Counted from the first letter of the stretch, positions 13,669 through 21,960 are shown. The stretch: 43,531 nt of DNA from an uncultured Clostridia bacterium (GCA_944386605.1 CALXBS010000010.1:1-43531); one strand, 5' to 3'. Program-made: numbers and translations. The notes: a model not told the origin generated them from the sequence alone.

Positions 13669-13929
13669 ATGGATATAATTATAAATGTTGTTATCTATGT
13701 TATTGCAATCATAGGTATTATATTTACATACATTTCTTTAAACGATAACGAAGATATCGAGTATTTTAGAGTAGTAGAACATGAAGACGGAATTAGAAAA
13801 GTTGAAATTGAGATTCGTTTTGCAAATTATGATGAAGAAGAAAAGCAAGATATATTAAAACAAATCAAAAATGGAAATTTTGATAATTTAAATGAAGTAG
13901 TAGATAAGATTATGGTAAAAGATATTTAG
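13669..13929 (+). CDS. Small single-pass membrane protein
   Basis: An 86-aa protein with one N-terminal hydrophobic helix (residues about 3-23, NVVIYVIAIIGIIFTYISL) and a hydrophilic, acidic domain of about 60 residues (IEYFRVVEHEDGIRKVEIEI and on) that should lie in the cytoplasm or outside, depending on orientation. The family is not recognised. It begins 30 nt after the deoxyribosyltransferase-like gene behind AGGTGA and ends just before the ruvA promoter, so it probably belongs to the upstream transcript. No catalytic motif is visible. Confidence 0.65.
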   Translation: MDIIINVVIYVIAIIGIIFTYISLNDNEDIEYFRVVEHEDGIRKVEIEIRFANYDEEEKQDILKQIKNGNFDNLNEVVDKIMVKDI

Positions 13930-13932
13930 GGT

Positions 13933-13961
13933 TTGACAATCATCTAAATATTCAGTAAAAT
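13933..13961 (+). promoter_or_regulatory. ruvA promoter
   Basis: TTGACA (13933-13938), 17-nt spacer, TAAAAT (13956-13961). Confidence 0.82.
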
Positions 13962-13980
13962 ACTAGATGAGGTGATTTTT

Positions 13981-14568
13981 TTGTACGCATTTTTTAAAGG
14001 AAAAATAGAGGAAAAATACAAGGATAGAATTGTAATAGAAGTAAATCAAATAGGCTATGAAATTTATATGCCTGAGAATGAAATAGAAAATATTCATGAA
14101 AAAGAGGAAGTAAAAATATATACCTATTTTCAAGTTAGAGAAGACGATATGCGTCTTTTTGGCTTTTTATCAAAAGAAACACTTAATTTTTTCAAGAAAT
14201 TAATTAGTGTTAGTGGTGTAGGACCAAAAGTAGCATTAGGGATTGTTTCAAATATTACAGCAAGTGATATTTGTGTTGCAATTGCAACAGAGAATGTTCA
14301 AGCTTTAAAGTCTGTACCAGGAATTGGACCTAAAATGGCTCAAAAAATTATTTTTGAATTAAAAGATAAAATATTAAAAGAGGAATTTGAGGGTATAAAA
14401 GAAAAGAATGTAGAAAAAAATATAAATGTAAAAGAAGCGATTACAGCATTACAAGTATTAGGTTATTCAGAAAAACAAGTAAAAGAAGTACTTTCTAGAT
14501 TGGATGTAGATACAGATAGTGTTGAAAACATTATTAGGAAAGTATTAAAAGAAATACAAAACCTGTAG
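13981..14568 (+). CDS. ruvA: Holliday junction branch migration protein RuvA
   Basis: A 195-aa RuvA. Tetramers clamp Holliday junctions and load the RuvB motor. The N-terminal OB-fold domain (residues 1 to about 62) starts with MYAFFKGKIEEKYKDRIVIE, followed by the two helix-hairpin-helix motifs ISVSGVGPKVALGIVS and LKSVPGIGPKMAQKIIFELK, and a C-terminal three-helix domain (about 150-195, with ALQVLGYSEKQVKEVL) that contacts RuvB. The start is TTG 13981, 6 nt after GAGGTG; the in-frame GTG at 13972 is part of that site. ruvB does not follow, which differs from the common ruvAB order, so ruvB must be elsewhere. Confidence 0.97.
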   Translation: MYAFFKGKIEEKYKDRIVIEVNQIGYEIYMPENEIENIHEKEEVKIYTYFQVREDDMRLFGFLSKETLNFFKKLISVSGVGPKVALGIVSNITASDICVAIATENVQALKSVPGIGPKMAQKIIFELKDKILKEEFEGIKEKNVEKNINVKEAITALQVLGYSEKQVKEVLSRLDVDTDSVENIIRKVLKEIQNL

Positions 14569-14594
14569 ACAAAAATTTTGTTTTATGTTATTAT
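14565..14594 (+). promoter_or_regulatory. Possible ftsE promoter
   Basis: TAGACA (14565-14570) overlaps the ruvA stop; TATTAT (14589-14594) follows after 18 nt. Weaker than the other promoters, so ftsE may also be read from upstream. Confidence 0.45.
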
Positions 14595-14640
14595 GTAAGT
14601 GGAAAAATGTAAATTTTTGATATATGAAAGGAAAAAACAG

Positions 14641-15315
14641 ATGATAGAATTTATAAATGTTGTGAAAAAATATAATCATGATGTTGTAGCTTTAGATAAT
14701 ATCAATTTGAAAATGGAAAAAGGGGAATTTGCCTTTTTAGTTGGTCCTTCTGGATCAGGAAAATCTACTTTTTTAAAACTAATGATTCGAGAAGAAGAGG
14801 CAACTTCTGGAAAAATTTTAATAGATGGAAAGGATATTGGTAAATTAAAATTAAAAGAGATTCCATATTTAAGAAGAAAAATTGGATTTGTGTTCCAAGA
14901 TTTTAGGTTACTATATGATAGAACTGTTGCTGAAAATATTGAATTTGCTTTAAGAATTATTGAGGCTTCTGAAAGAGAAATACGCTCACAGATCAAAAAT
15001 GTTTTGGAAATGGTTGGATTAACAGGAAAAGAACGTTATTATCCAAATCAATTATCTGGAGGAGAGCAACAAAGAGTAGCTTTAGCCAGAGCTTTATCAA
15101 CCAAACCACCTATTATTATTGCAGATGAACCAACAGGAAATTTAGATCCTGCTACCGCAAATGATATTTTTAAATCTTTACTTGATATTAATTCAAGAGG
15201 AACAACGATTTTGATTGTAACACATGCAAAAGATATTGTTAATAATTTGAATAAAAGAGTTATCGCCCTTGATCATGGGAAAATTGTAAAAGATGAAGAA
15301 AGAGGGGGGTACTAA
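14641..15315 (+). CDS. ftsE: Cell division ATP-binding protein FtsE
   Basis: A 224-aa ABC ATPase that powers the FtsEX complex at the septum or lateral wall. Walker A GPSGSGKS (residues 35-42), Q-loop FVFQDFRLL, signature LSGGEQQR (138-145), Walker B IIIADEP with D162-E163, and the switch His in IVTHAKD are all intact. The FtsE hallmark 'TVAENIEFAL' is present. The start is ATG 14641, 8 nt after AAAGGA; the in-frame GTG at 14599 lies before that site. ftsX begins 2 nt after the stop, so the two are translationally coupled. Confidence 0.97.
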   Translation: MIEFINVVKKYNHDVVALDNINLKMEKGEFAFLVGPSGSGKSTFLKLMIREEEATSGKILIDGKDIGKLKLKEIPYLRRKIGFVFQDFRLLYDRTVAENIEFALRIIEASEREIRSQIKNVLEMVGLTGKERYYPNQLSGGEQQRVALARALSTKPPIIIADEPTGNLDPATANDIFKSLLDINSRGTTILIVTHAKDIVNNLNKRVIALDHGKIVKDEERGGY

Positions 15316-15317
15316 AA

Positions 15318-16208
15318 ATGACGACAAGAACATATTTAATTAAAGAAGGATATGAGAATTTAAAAAAGCATGGTGGAAAGACAATTTCTACTATATTAAT
15401 TATTTGTGCTACTATGTTGGTATTGGGAATTTTTATTATTCTTTTTCAAAATGTAAATAAAAATGTTGAAACAGTAAGATTAGAACAAGGTTTACAAGCT
15501 TTAATTTCTGATAATGCAACTGTAGAGGAAAAAATTTATATGCAAGATCAGATCAAAAATATTGAGCATGTAAAAGATATCGAATATCTTGATAAAGAAG
15601 CAGCTTATGAGGATGCTAAAGAACTATTTAAAGACCAGGAATATTTTTTAGAGGGACTTGAAAATGTACAAATTTTTCCAGAATCTTTTGTGATTACCTT
15701 TGATGATATTGAATATGCAGAACAAGTAAAAGCAGAAGTAGAAAAAATAGATGGTATTTATAAAGTAAAATATGATGAAAGTACAATCCAGGCGGTTATT
15801 ACCATTTCTAATATTGCAAATGTTTTCTTACTTGGAGTAGGATTTGTATTATTAGTTGTTAGTATTTTTATTATTTCTAATACAATTAAATTAGCAGTAT
15901 ATTCTAATAAAAGAGAAATCTTTATTATGAGGTATATTGGAGCTACCAATAAATTTATAAAAAGACCTTTTATTGTAGAAGGTACAATTATGGGATTACT
16001 TTCTGCTGTTATTTCATTTATTATTATTTCACTTGCTTATGTTGTATTATATGCAAGATTACCACATGTTGGTTCAACATTAGGAGTTTTTGGGTTTGTT
16101 CCTTATTCTACCTTGTGGTATCAAGTATTGATTGCATATTTAGCATTAGGATTATTTATCGGATTATTTGGTAGTGCTATTTCTATCAAGAGATATCTAA
16201 AAGTGTAG
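15318..16208 (+). CDS. ftsX: Cell division permease-like protein FtsX
   Basis: A 296-aa FtsX with one helix near the N-terminus (residues about 23-45), a large outer domain of about 120 residues, and three C-terminal helices (about 165-190, 217-243 and 265-288), the standard FtsX layout. The conserved IFIMRYIGATNKFIKRPFIV segment, a cytoplasmic loop typical of the family, is present. FtsX passes the ATPase cycle of FtsE to an outer hydrolase or its activator; the two secreted coiled-coil M23 proteins encoded just downstream are the obvious partners. Its ribosome-binding site (AGAGGGGGG) is inside ftsE. Confidence 0.96.
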   Translation: MTTRTYLIKEGYENLKKHGGKTISTILIICATMLVLGIFIILFQNVNKNVETVRLEQGLQALISDNATVEEKIYMQDQIKNIEHVKDIEYLDKEAAYEDAKELFKDQEYFLEGLENVQIFPESFVITFDDIEYAEQVKAEVEKIDGIYKVKYDESTIQAVITISNIANVFLLGVGFVLLVVSIFIISNTIKLAVYSNKREIFIMRYIGATNKFIKRPFIVEGTIMGLLSAVISFIIISLAYVVLYARLPHVGSTLGVFGFVPYSTLWYQVLIAYLALGLFIGLFGSAISIKRYLKV

Positions 16209-16217
16209 GAGGCAAAT

Positions 16218-17468
16218 ATGGTATATCAGAAAATTTCTTTAAAATATAAAACAAAAATCATAGCTATGTCATTGGTTCTAATTATATTTTTAGGAAGTTT
16301 TTGTAACCTATCTATGGCCGATAATATTTCAACATATGAGAAAGAATTAGAAAAAGTAAAGCAAGAACAAAAAGAAAATTCAATTAAGTTAACTGGAATT
16401 GAGAAAGAACTAGCGTTATATGCTTATGAAATTGCCGATTATGATAGTCAAATGCTAGATTATAGTAAGGAAATTGCTAAGGTACAAGAAGATATCGATG
16501 AAACAGATGAAAAATTAAAAGAATTAGAAGAAACTTTAGCAAATTCTGATCAAGAATATAGTATTTTACAAGATTCTTATGCAAAAAGATTACGAACTTT
16601 ATATGAAAATGGAATCCCAAGTATTTTTGATATTTATTTAAAATCTAGTACTTTAACTGAATTTTTTTTAAAAATGGAAATTTATACAACAGTATTAGAA
16701 TATGATAAAAATAATATAGGAAGATTTAAGAATAAAAAAGAATATGTAGATTATGTAAAAGAAGATATAGAATTTCAAAAATTACAATTAGAGAATTTGA
16801 AGGCTGAAAAAGAAGAAGCTTTTCAAGTTTTAGAAGGAATTCGAGAATCTAAAAACGAGCGATTAACAGAATTACAAACAACACAACAAGAACTAGTTGC
16901 AAATTCAGATCTATTAACACAAAAGAAAAAGGAAGCAATTCAACAAATAGATGATGAAGTTGCACGTGTCATTAAAGAGGCACAAAATGATATTTTAAAT
17001 GGAACTTCTACGACATTTACAGGTGGTGATTTTGTATGGCCAGTAAGTGGATATACAACAATTACAACTAGATTTGGAGAAATATATAATTTAGTTGACC
17101 CAGCTGGTAGTGCACATACAGGTGCCGACATCTCTGGTTCTAATATAATGGGAACTCCTATTCGTGCAATAGAAGCTGGAAAAGTAACAACTGCAAAATA
17201 TAGCAATTATGGTTATGGGAATTATGTGATTATTAACCATGGACAAAATACAACTGATAATAATAATTATATATCTTTGTATGGACATTGTAGCTCTTTA
17301 AATGTAGAGCAAGGAGATATGGTAGAAAAAGGAGATATTATTGGTTATGTTGGATCTACAGGAAACTCTACAGGACCACACTTACATTTAGAAATAAGAA
17401 TTAATGGAGTACTTACAGATCCATTAGAACAATATCCAGCAATACAATTTTATTTTCCATATTTATAA
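16218..17468 (+). CDS. Secreted EnvC-like murein hydrolase (coiled coil + M23/LytM), copy 1
   Basis: A 416-aa exported protein. A basic N-terminus and hydrophobic core (IIAMSLVLIIFLGSFCNLSM) form a signal peptide with probable cleavage after SMA. Residues about 40-260 are a long Glu/Lys-rich coiled coil, with the insert typical of FtsEX partners (RTLYENGIPSIFDIYLKSS). The C-terminal M23 peptidase domain has its zinc residues: H300 and D304 in HTGAD, H357 in YGHC, H388 and H390 in HLHLE. The metal ligands are intact, so it may cleave peptidoglycan itself, unlike degenerate EnvC. AGGAGG overlaps the ftsX stop region, and an immediate paralogue follows. Confidence 0.92.
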   Translation: MVYQKISLKYKTKIIAMSLVLIIFLGSFCNLSMADNISTYEKELEKVKQEQKENSIKLTGIEKELALYAYEIADYDSQMLDYSKEIAKVQEDIDETDEKLKELEETLANSDQEYSILQDSYAKRLRTLYENGIPSIFDIYLKSSTLTEFFLKMEIYTTVLEYDKNNIGRFKNKKEYVDYVKEDIEFQKLQLENLKAEKEEAFQVLEGIRESKNERLTELQTTQQELVANSDLLTQKKKEAIQQIDDEVARVIKEAQNDILNGTSTTFTGGDFVWPVSGYTTITTRFGEIYNLVDPAGSAHTGADISGSNIMGTPIRAIEAGKVTTAKYSNYGYGNYVIINHGQNTTDNNNYISLYGHCSSLNVEQGDMVEKGDIIGYVGSTGNSTGPHLHLEIRINGVLTDPLEQYPAIQFYFPYL

Positions 17469-17491
17469 ACAAAAGAAAGAGGTGATATAGA

Positions 17492-18727
17492 TTGAAAAAT
17501 AAACAAGGGATTTTTTCTAAAATAGTTGTATTCTCAACTGTTGCAGCTTTAAGTTTTCATAACTTAGTTTATGCGGATTCTCTTTCAGATGCAAGAGAAG
17601 AATTAAATAATATTAAAGAAGAAATTAGTGCAAATGAAGAGCAGATTAAATCTGTAGAAGATGAAGTTGCAGTACAAATGGCAGAAATAGATGTTTTAAA
17701 TGATAATATTGCTACTTATACCTCTAATTTAGAGGAATTGCAAGATAAAATTAATACAATTAATGAAGAAATTGATACCTTAGAAAACAATTTACAAAAT
17801 TCAGCTCAATTATATAATAGTGCTGAAGATACATATACGACTAGATTAAGGGCTATATATGAAAATGGAATGCCTAGCATGCTTACTATTTTAATCAATT
17901 CAGAAGGAATCAGTGATTTCTTTTCAAAACTTAGCGTATATACAAGTATCGTAGAATATGATCAAACTTTAGTAACCAATATGAAGAATCAAAAAGAATA
18001 TGTAGATGGTATAAAAAAAGATATTAGTGACCAAAAATTGCAATTAGAGCAATTAGAATATGATGTTCAAAAATCTACAACAGAATTAGAAAATTCAAAA
18101 GCTGCTAAAGAGGCGAAAGTAAGTGAGTTAAGTGTTTCTAAGACAAAATTATTAGCTGCTAGTAAATTGTTATTAGAGCAACAAGAAGCTGCAGAAGTAA
18201 AATTACAAGAAGAATTAAATAAATATTATAGCTCTGGAGATAATTATGGTGGGACATTTAGTGGAATATTCCAATGGCCAACTCCAGGCAATACAAATAT
18301 TACAGCAAATTTTGGTTGGTATAGTCCAGGTGGATATCCTTCATGGCATACTGGAACCGATATAGGAGTAAAAATTGGAACGCCGGTCTTAGCTGCAGAA
18401 GATGGAAAAGTTATTTCTGCGACTGTTGTTACTTCTGATCCAAACGGACCATATTATAATGGGGTAAAAGATCATAGATTGGTAGCTGCAAATGGATATG
18501 GTTATGGTAATAATGTATTATTAGATCATGGACAAGGCTCTAATGGAATTAAATATTCTACAAGATATGCTCATTTATCTGTTGTAACAGTTTCGCCAGG
18601 TCAAATTGTAACAAAAGGACAAGTTATAGGTTATAGTGGAAATACAGGAAATTCTTATGGTGCACATTTACATTTTGAAATAAGAGAAAATGGAAGTTGT
18701 GTAAATCCAATGGGATATTTCTATTAA
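17492..18727 (+). CDS. Secreted EnvC-like murein hydrolase (coiled coil + M23/LytM), copy 2
   Basis: A 411-aa paralogue of the preceding protein with the same order: signal peptide (cleavage near VYA), coiled coil (about 30-245, including RAIYENGMPSMLTILINSEG), and an M23 domain with H286 and D290 in HTGTD, then RYAHLS and H392/H394 in HLHFE. The start is TTG 17492 behind AAAGAGGTGAT, 23 nt after the first copy. The peptidase loop is about 15 residues longer than in copy 1 (VVTSDPNGPYYNGVKDHR), so the two may differ in substrate or partner. Both probably work under FtsEX control, an inference from the operon. Confidence 0.92.
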   Translation: MKNKQGIFSKIVVFSTVAALSFHNLVYADSLSDAREELNNIKEEISANEEQIKSVEDEVAVQMAEIDVLNDNIATYTSNLEELQDKINTINEEIDTLENNLQNSAQLYNSAEDTYTTRLRAIYENGMPSMLTILINSEGISDFFSKLSVYTSIVEYDQTLVTNMKNQKEYVDGIKKDISDQKLQLEQLEYDVQKSTTELENSKAAKEAKVSELSVSKTKLLAASKLLLEQQEAAEVKLQEELNKYYSSGDNYGGTFSGIFQWPTPGNTNITANFGWYSPGGYPSWHTGTDIGVKIGTPVLAAEDGKVISATVVTSDPNGPYYNGVKDHRLVAANGYGYGNNVLLDHGQGSNGIKYSTRYAHLSVVTVSPGQIVTKGQVIGYSGNTGNSYGAHLHFEIRENGSCVNPMGYFY

Positions 18728-18791
18728 AAATATGATTATGTTAAATAAATGTGAAATTTATGCAAAAATAATATACTTTCTAAAAAAACTA

Positions 18792-18820
18792 TTGACTTAT
18801 TTTAAAATTTATAGCATAAT
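18792..18820 (+). promoter_or_regulatory. sepF promoter
   Basis: TTGACT (18792-18797), 17-nt spacer, CATAAT (18815-18820). Confidence 0.75.
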
Positions 18821-18849
18821 AAAATTATAAATAACGTAGGGGGTAGTAT

Positions 18850-19374
18850 ATGAGTGCAGCAATTATAGACAAATTTAAAGGAATCATGGGATTTGGCGCT
18901 GATGATAGTGAAGATTATGAAGACAACGAAGGCTATGATAATGAAGATACAGCTGAATATGAAGAAGAAGAGGGATACAACACAGCACCAACAAGAACAA
19001 GAAGAGCTTCTTATAAAGAAAATGAAGAAAGCTATTCTGGTAGATCTACACCAACAAGAGTAATTCCAATGAATAATTCTATGGCTTCATCAAGAATGGT
19101 TATTACACAACCAACTTGTTATGATGATGTTCAAGAAGTTGGAGATTACTTAAAAGCAAAAAAATCCGTGATTATTAATTTGGAAAATGTTGGAAAAGAT
19201 GATGCAAGAAGAATTTTAGATTTTTTAAGTGGTGCAACTTTTATGATAGAAGGAACTATTCAGAAAGTTTCAAACTTAATCTATTTAATGGCACCTAGAA
19301 CGGTTGAAATTCAAAATGATTTAGAAAGAAGCCAGTATAAACAACAAAAGCAATCTTTTTCTTGGCTAAAATAG
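18850..19374 (+). CDS. sepF: Cell division protein SepF
   Basis: A 174-aa SepF, the membrane-associated FtsZ-bundling protein of Gram-positive bacteria. Residues 1-16 (SAAIIDKFKGIMGFG) are the amphipathic membrane-targeting helix. Residues about 18-75 are an acidic, Tyr-rich linker, and residues about 84-165 the SepF core (YDDVQEVGDYLKAKKSVIIN, then DARRILDFLSGATFMIEGTI and IYLMAPRTVEI). The length is usual. It has its own promoter and a terminator, and it is followed by the divIVA-like gene, as in the ylm cluster of Firmicutes, although the other ylm genes are missing. Confidence 0.96.
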   Translation: MSAAIIDKFKGIMGFGADDSEDYEDNEGYDNEDTAEYEEEEGYNTAPTRTRRASYKENEESYSGRSTPTRVIPMNNSMASSRMVITQPTCYDDVQEVGDYLKAKKSVIINLENVGKDDARRILDFLSGATFMIEGTIQKVSNLIYLMAPRTVEIQNDLERSQYKQQKQSFSWLK

Positions 19375-19382
19375 AAAGTTAT

Positions 19383-19410
19383 GCAGGCCTTTAGGTCTGC
19401 TTTTATTTTA
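19383..19410 (+). terminator. Terminator after sepF
   Basis: GCAGGCC (19383-19389) pairs with GGTCTGC (19394-19400, one G-T), loop TTTA, followed by TTTTATTTTA. Confidence 0.82.
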
Positions 19411-19428
19411 AGAAAAGGGGGAAGAAAA

Positions 19429-19879
19429 ATGTTAACACCAGTGGATATTGATAATAAAGTCTTCAAAAAAGCAAAATTTGGTCGGGTATGACATAAAAGA
19501 TGTTGAAAATTTTTTGCTGATCGTTATGGGAGATTATGAAAAATTATACAAAGAAAATGCAGAATTAAGGGATAAAGTAAATGCAATGCAAGAATCTGTA
19601 TCTTATTATAAATCTCTTGAAGAAGGAATTAAACAAACTGTTGAAAATGCGCAAGCAAATGCAGATGATATTAAAGAAAGTGCAAAACGTGATGCAGAAT
19701 CTATAAAAAAAGAAGCTGAGGTAGATGCTAGAAGAAAATTAGAAGATTTGCAAAAACAGATTATTAGAGCAGAAGCAGATTTAGAAGATAAGAAAAAACA
19801 AATGCAAATTTATAAGATTCGTGTTACATCTATGTTAGAAGCACAACTTAAAATTTTAAATGATGATAAAGATATGTAG
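19429..19879 (+). CDS. DivIVA-domain protein, interrupted by a +1 frameshift
   Basis: The natural start is ATG 19429, behind AAGGGGGAAG, giving MLTPVDIDNKVFKKAKFG, the start of a DivIVA domain. In that frame CGG-GTA-TGA follows and stops at 19491. Removing C19483 (GGT-C-GGG to GGT-GGG) restores KAKFGGYDIKDVENFLLIVM, the expected family text with the key GYD..DV..FL motif, followed by a coiled coil (YEKLYKENAELRDKVNAM and on) to 19879, in all about 149 aa. DivIVA-type proteins bind curved membrane at poles and septa. A gene of this kind is not expected to be dead, so an assembly error or a recoding event must be considered; the same signature is seen in the DUF2185-like gene. Without correction only the second part (from about 19448 in the other frame) would be called. 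Confidence 0.8.
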
Positions 19880-19903
19880 GACAAGCATAAAGGAGGTTTT
19901 TAA

Positions 19904-19927
19904 ATGAATTGTGATAATTCGTTTTAA
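19904..19927 (+). CDS. Seven-codon open frame with a perfect Shine-Dalgarno site
   Basis: AAAGGAGG (19889-19896), 7 nt, then ATG and seven codons (MNCDNSF) and TAA. This is the best ribosome-binding site of the neighbourhood but serves only a heptapeptide. It could be a leader peptide upstream of prfA or the stump of a lost gene. There is no homology evidence. Confidence 0.3.
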   Translation: MNCDNSF

Positions 19928-19960
19928 ATCTTCTTATTTTTTTAAATTGACATAAATTTG

Positions 19961-19989
19961 TTGAAAGTACATGGAAAATATGTTACAAT
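19961..19989 (+). promoter_or_regulatory. prfA promoter
   Basis: TTGAAA (19961-19966), 17-nt spacer, TACAAT (19984-19989) with an upstream TGT extension; the start codon follows 31 nt later. A TTGACA at 19947 has no matching -10. Confidence 0.65.
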
Positions 19990-20020
19990 ATAAGCTGAAT
20001 TTTTAGAATAGGAGAAAGTT

Positions 20021-21082
20021 ATGTTTGATAAATTAGAAGAAATTGAAAAAAGATATCATGAATTAACAGAAAAAATCGCTGATCCAGATGTTATATCAAA
20101 TCAAGATGTATGGAAAGAATATATGAAAGAGCAATCTGATTTAAAAGAAATTGTAGATGCATATTTATCTTATAAAAGTGTAAAACAAAATATGTTAGAA
20201 GCAGAAGAATTATTATATGATCCAGAGATGAAAGAATTTGCCTCAGAAGAATATTACAATGCTAAAAATACATTAGAAGAAATGGAAAACAATTTAAAGA
20301 TTTTATTACTTCCAAAAGATGTAAATGATGATGCAAATGTAATTATTGAAATCCGTGCTGGTGCTGGTGGAGAAGAGGCAGCTTTGTTTGCCTATAATTT
20401 ATATAGAATGTATACTATGTATGCAGAAACAAGAAGATGGACTGTAGAAGTGATAGATATTAATGAAACTGGGATAGGTGGAATAAAAGAAGTATCATTT
20501 ATGATAAAAGGAAAAGGTGCTTATAGTCGTTTAAAATTTGAAAGTGGTGTTCATAGGGTACAACGTGTTCCTGAAACAGAAGCAAGTGGAAGAATTCATA
20601 CTTCTACTGCAACCGTTGCAGTACTTCCAGAAGTAAAAGATGTAGAAGTAGAAATTAATCAAGACGATTTAAGGATTGATACTTATAGAGCAAGTGGTGC
20701 TGGTGGTCAGCATGTTAATAAAACTTCTTCAGCAATTAGAATTACACACATTCCAACAGGAATTGTAGTTGCTTGTCAAAACGAAAGATCACAATTACAA
20801 AATAAAGAAACCGCTATGAATATGTTAAGAGCAAAATTATATGAAATGAAACAAGAAGAACAAAATAAGGAAATTACAAATACTAGAAGATTACAAGTTG
20901 GAAGTGGAGCTAGAAGTGAAAAAATCAGAACTTATAATTATCCACAAAGTCGTGTGACCGATCATAGAATTAATTATACAATTTATCAATTAGAAAGCTT
21001 TTTAAATGGAAATATAGACGAAATGATTGAATCTTTAATTGCAGCAGATAGAGCAGACCGCCTTAAAGAAGGAAATATATAA
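20021..21082 (+). CDS. prfA: Peptide chain release factor 1
   Basis: A 353-aa class I release factor that reads UAA and UAG. The catalytic GGQ (residues 228-230, in [18 protein letters not shown]) and the RF1-type stop-recognition loop [16 protein letters not shown] (a P-x-T tripeptide) identify RF1 rather than RF2. The order is coiled coil (1 to about 100), then the domain with [18 protein letters not shown], the recognition domain and the GGQ domain. The full length is usual. The RdgB-like gene follows after 16 nt in the same transcript. The usual neighbour prmC, the methylase of the GGQ glutamine, is absent here. Confidence 0.97.
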   Translation: MFDKLEEIEKRYHELTEKIADPDVISNQDVWKEYMKEQSDLKEIVDAYLSYKSVKQNMLEAEELLYDPEMKEFASEEYYNAKNTLEEMENNLKILLLPKDVNDDANVIIEIRAGAGGEEAALFAYNLYRMYTMYAETRRWTVEVIDINETGIGGIKEVSFMIKGKGAYSRLKFESGVHRVQRVPETEASGRIHTSTATVAVLPEVKDVEVEINQDDLRIDTYRASGAGGQHVNKTSSAIRITHIPTGIVVACQNERSQLQNKETAMNMLRAKLYEMKQEEQNKEITNTRRLQVGSGARSEKIRTYNYPQSRVTDHRINYTIYQLESFLNGNIDEMIESLIAADRADRLKEGNI

Positions 21083-21098
21083 TTAGAGGAGAGAAAAA

Positions 21099-21701
21099 AT
21101 GGAGGCACTTTTTGCAACACATAATAAGGCAAAATTACAATATTATAAAGAATTTTTAGAATTTTTAGGAATTAAGATTTATAGCTTAGATGATTTAAAA
21201 ATTGATTATGATGTTGAAGAAAAAGGAAATACATCGACAGAAAATGCAATTCAAAAAGCAAAAGAGTATTGTTCTTATACTAATATGATTACAATTGCAG
21301 TAGATGATAGTTTAGAATTAGATAACGTTCCAGAGGATTTACAACCAGGCGTTCATGTAAGAAGAATTAATGGAAATTCTAGAGCAACAGATAGTGAACT
21401 AATTGATCATTATGTAGGGTTGGTAAATCAATATGGACAAGATGGTAAATTAAATGGAAGATATATTAAATGTTTAGCAGTTGCTAAACCAAATGAAGAA
21501 GTAAAATATTGTAATTATGTAGAGGAAGAAATATTTGTTAATAAAGTATTAGAAAAGAAACATGAGGGATATCCTTTAGATTCAATGTCAATCACACCTT
21601 TTTTTAACAAATATACTGTAGAATTAACAGAACAAGAAAATCAAATTTTAAAAGAAAAAAATAATGTAGAAATGATAAATTTTTTAAAAAACACATTTTG
21701 A
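21099..21701 (+). CDS. RdgB/HAM1-like non-canonical purine NTP pyrophosphatase
   Basis: A 200-aa protein of the HAM1/ITPase fold. The N-terminal ATHNKAKLQYYKEFL replaces the usual T.N..K..E; then come EEKGNTSTENAIQKAKEYCS (the usual 'G.TF.ENA..KA') and AVDDSLELDNVP in place of DDSGL. The later substrate loop is diverged (GRYIKCLAVAKPNEE, GYPLDSMSITPFF), so it is a distant family member and may have a changed substrate. Canonical members hydrolyse ITP/dITP/XTP to monophosphates and keep damaged purines out of nucleic acids. The start ATG 21099 is behind AGAGGAGAG, 16 nt after prfA. Confidence 0.8.
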   Translation: MEALFATHNKAKLQYYKEFLEFLGIKIYSLDDLKIDYDVEEKGNTSTENAIQKAKEYCSYTNMITIAVDDSLELDNVPEDLQPGVHVRRINGNSRATDSELIDHYVGLVNQYGQDGKLNGRYIKCLAVAKPNEEVKYCNYVEEEIFVNKVLEKKHEGYPLDSMSITPFFNKYTVELTEQENQILKEKNNVEMINFLKNTF

Positions 21702-21746
21702 CATCTAAAAAGCAACAATGAAATTAATAAAGATAAAATGATTTTG

Positions 21747-21775
21747 TTGACATATAAATTGAGTTGTGATATAAT
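21747..21775 (+). promoter_or_regulatory. rpoBC promoter
   Basis: TTGACA (21747-21752), 17-nt spacer, TATAAT (21770-21775) with upstream TGTGA. The leader to the rpoB ATG is about 180 nt. Confidence 0.9.
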
Positions 21776-21887
21776 ATGAAAAATGTTGTTTCTTTTCGAA
21801 ATTACTATGTAAACTTGAATGCGAAGGATGGTTGAAATAGTTGGAAAAATTATATAATATTATAAAAAAATAAAAACGAATAAAAAT

Positions 21888-21925
21888 TCAATTTGGTTTG
21901 ATTATGTAAACCGAATTGACTTTTT
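21888..21925 (+). terminator. Terminator-like hairpin in the rpoB leader (attenuator)
   Basis: TCAATTTGGTTT (21888-21899) pairs with AAACCGAATTGA (21908-21919; one T-G pair) around an 8-nt loop and is followed by CTTTTT, with a second T-run at 21932-21936. It lies after the promoter and 35 nt before the rpoB start. An earlier stretch around 21808-21824 (TATGTAAACTTGAA) resembles the 3' arm and could take part in an alternative fold. Confidence 0.75.
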
Positions 21926-21960
21926 GTCGCCTTTTTAAACACGATATTGGGGGTATAAAA

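Noticed and set aside
21699-21701. Mollicute-type code with TGA as Trp
   Set aside because: TGA ends genes cleanly (the RdgB-like gene, the radical SAM gene) and Trp is written as TGG throughout.
21916-21960. Earlier start for rpoB
   Set aside because: It lies in the 3' arm of the leader terminator; the GGGGG site and family start point to 21961.
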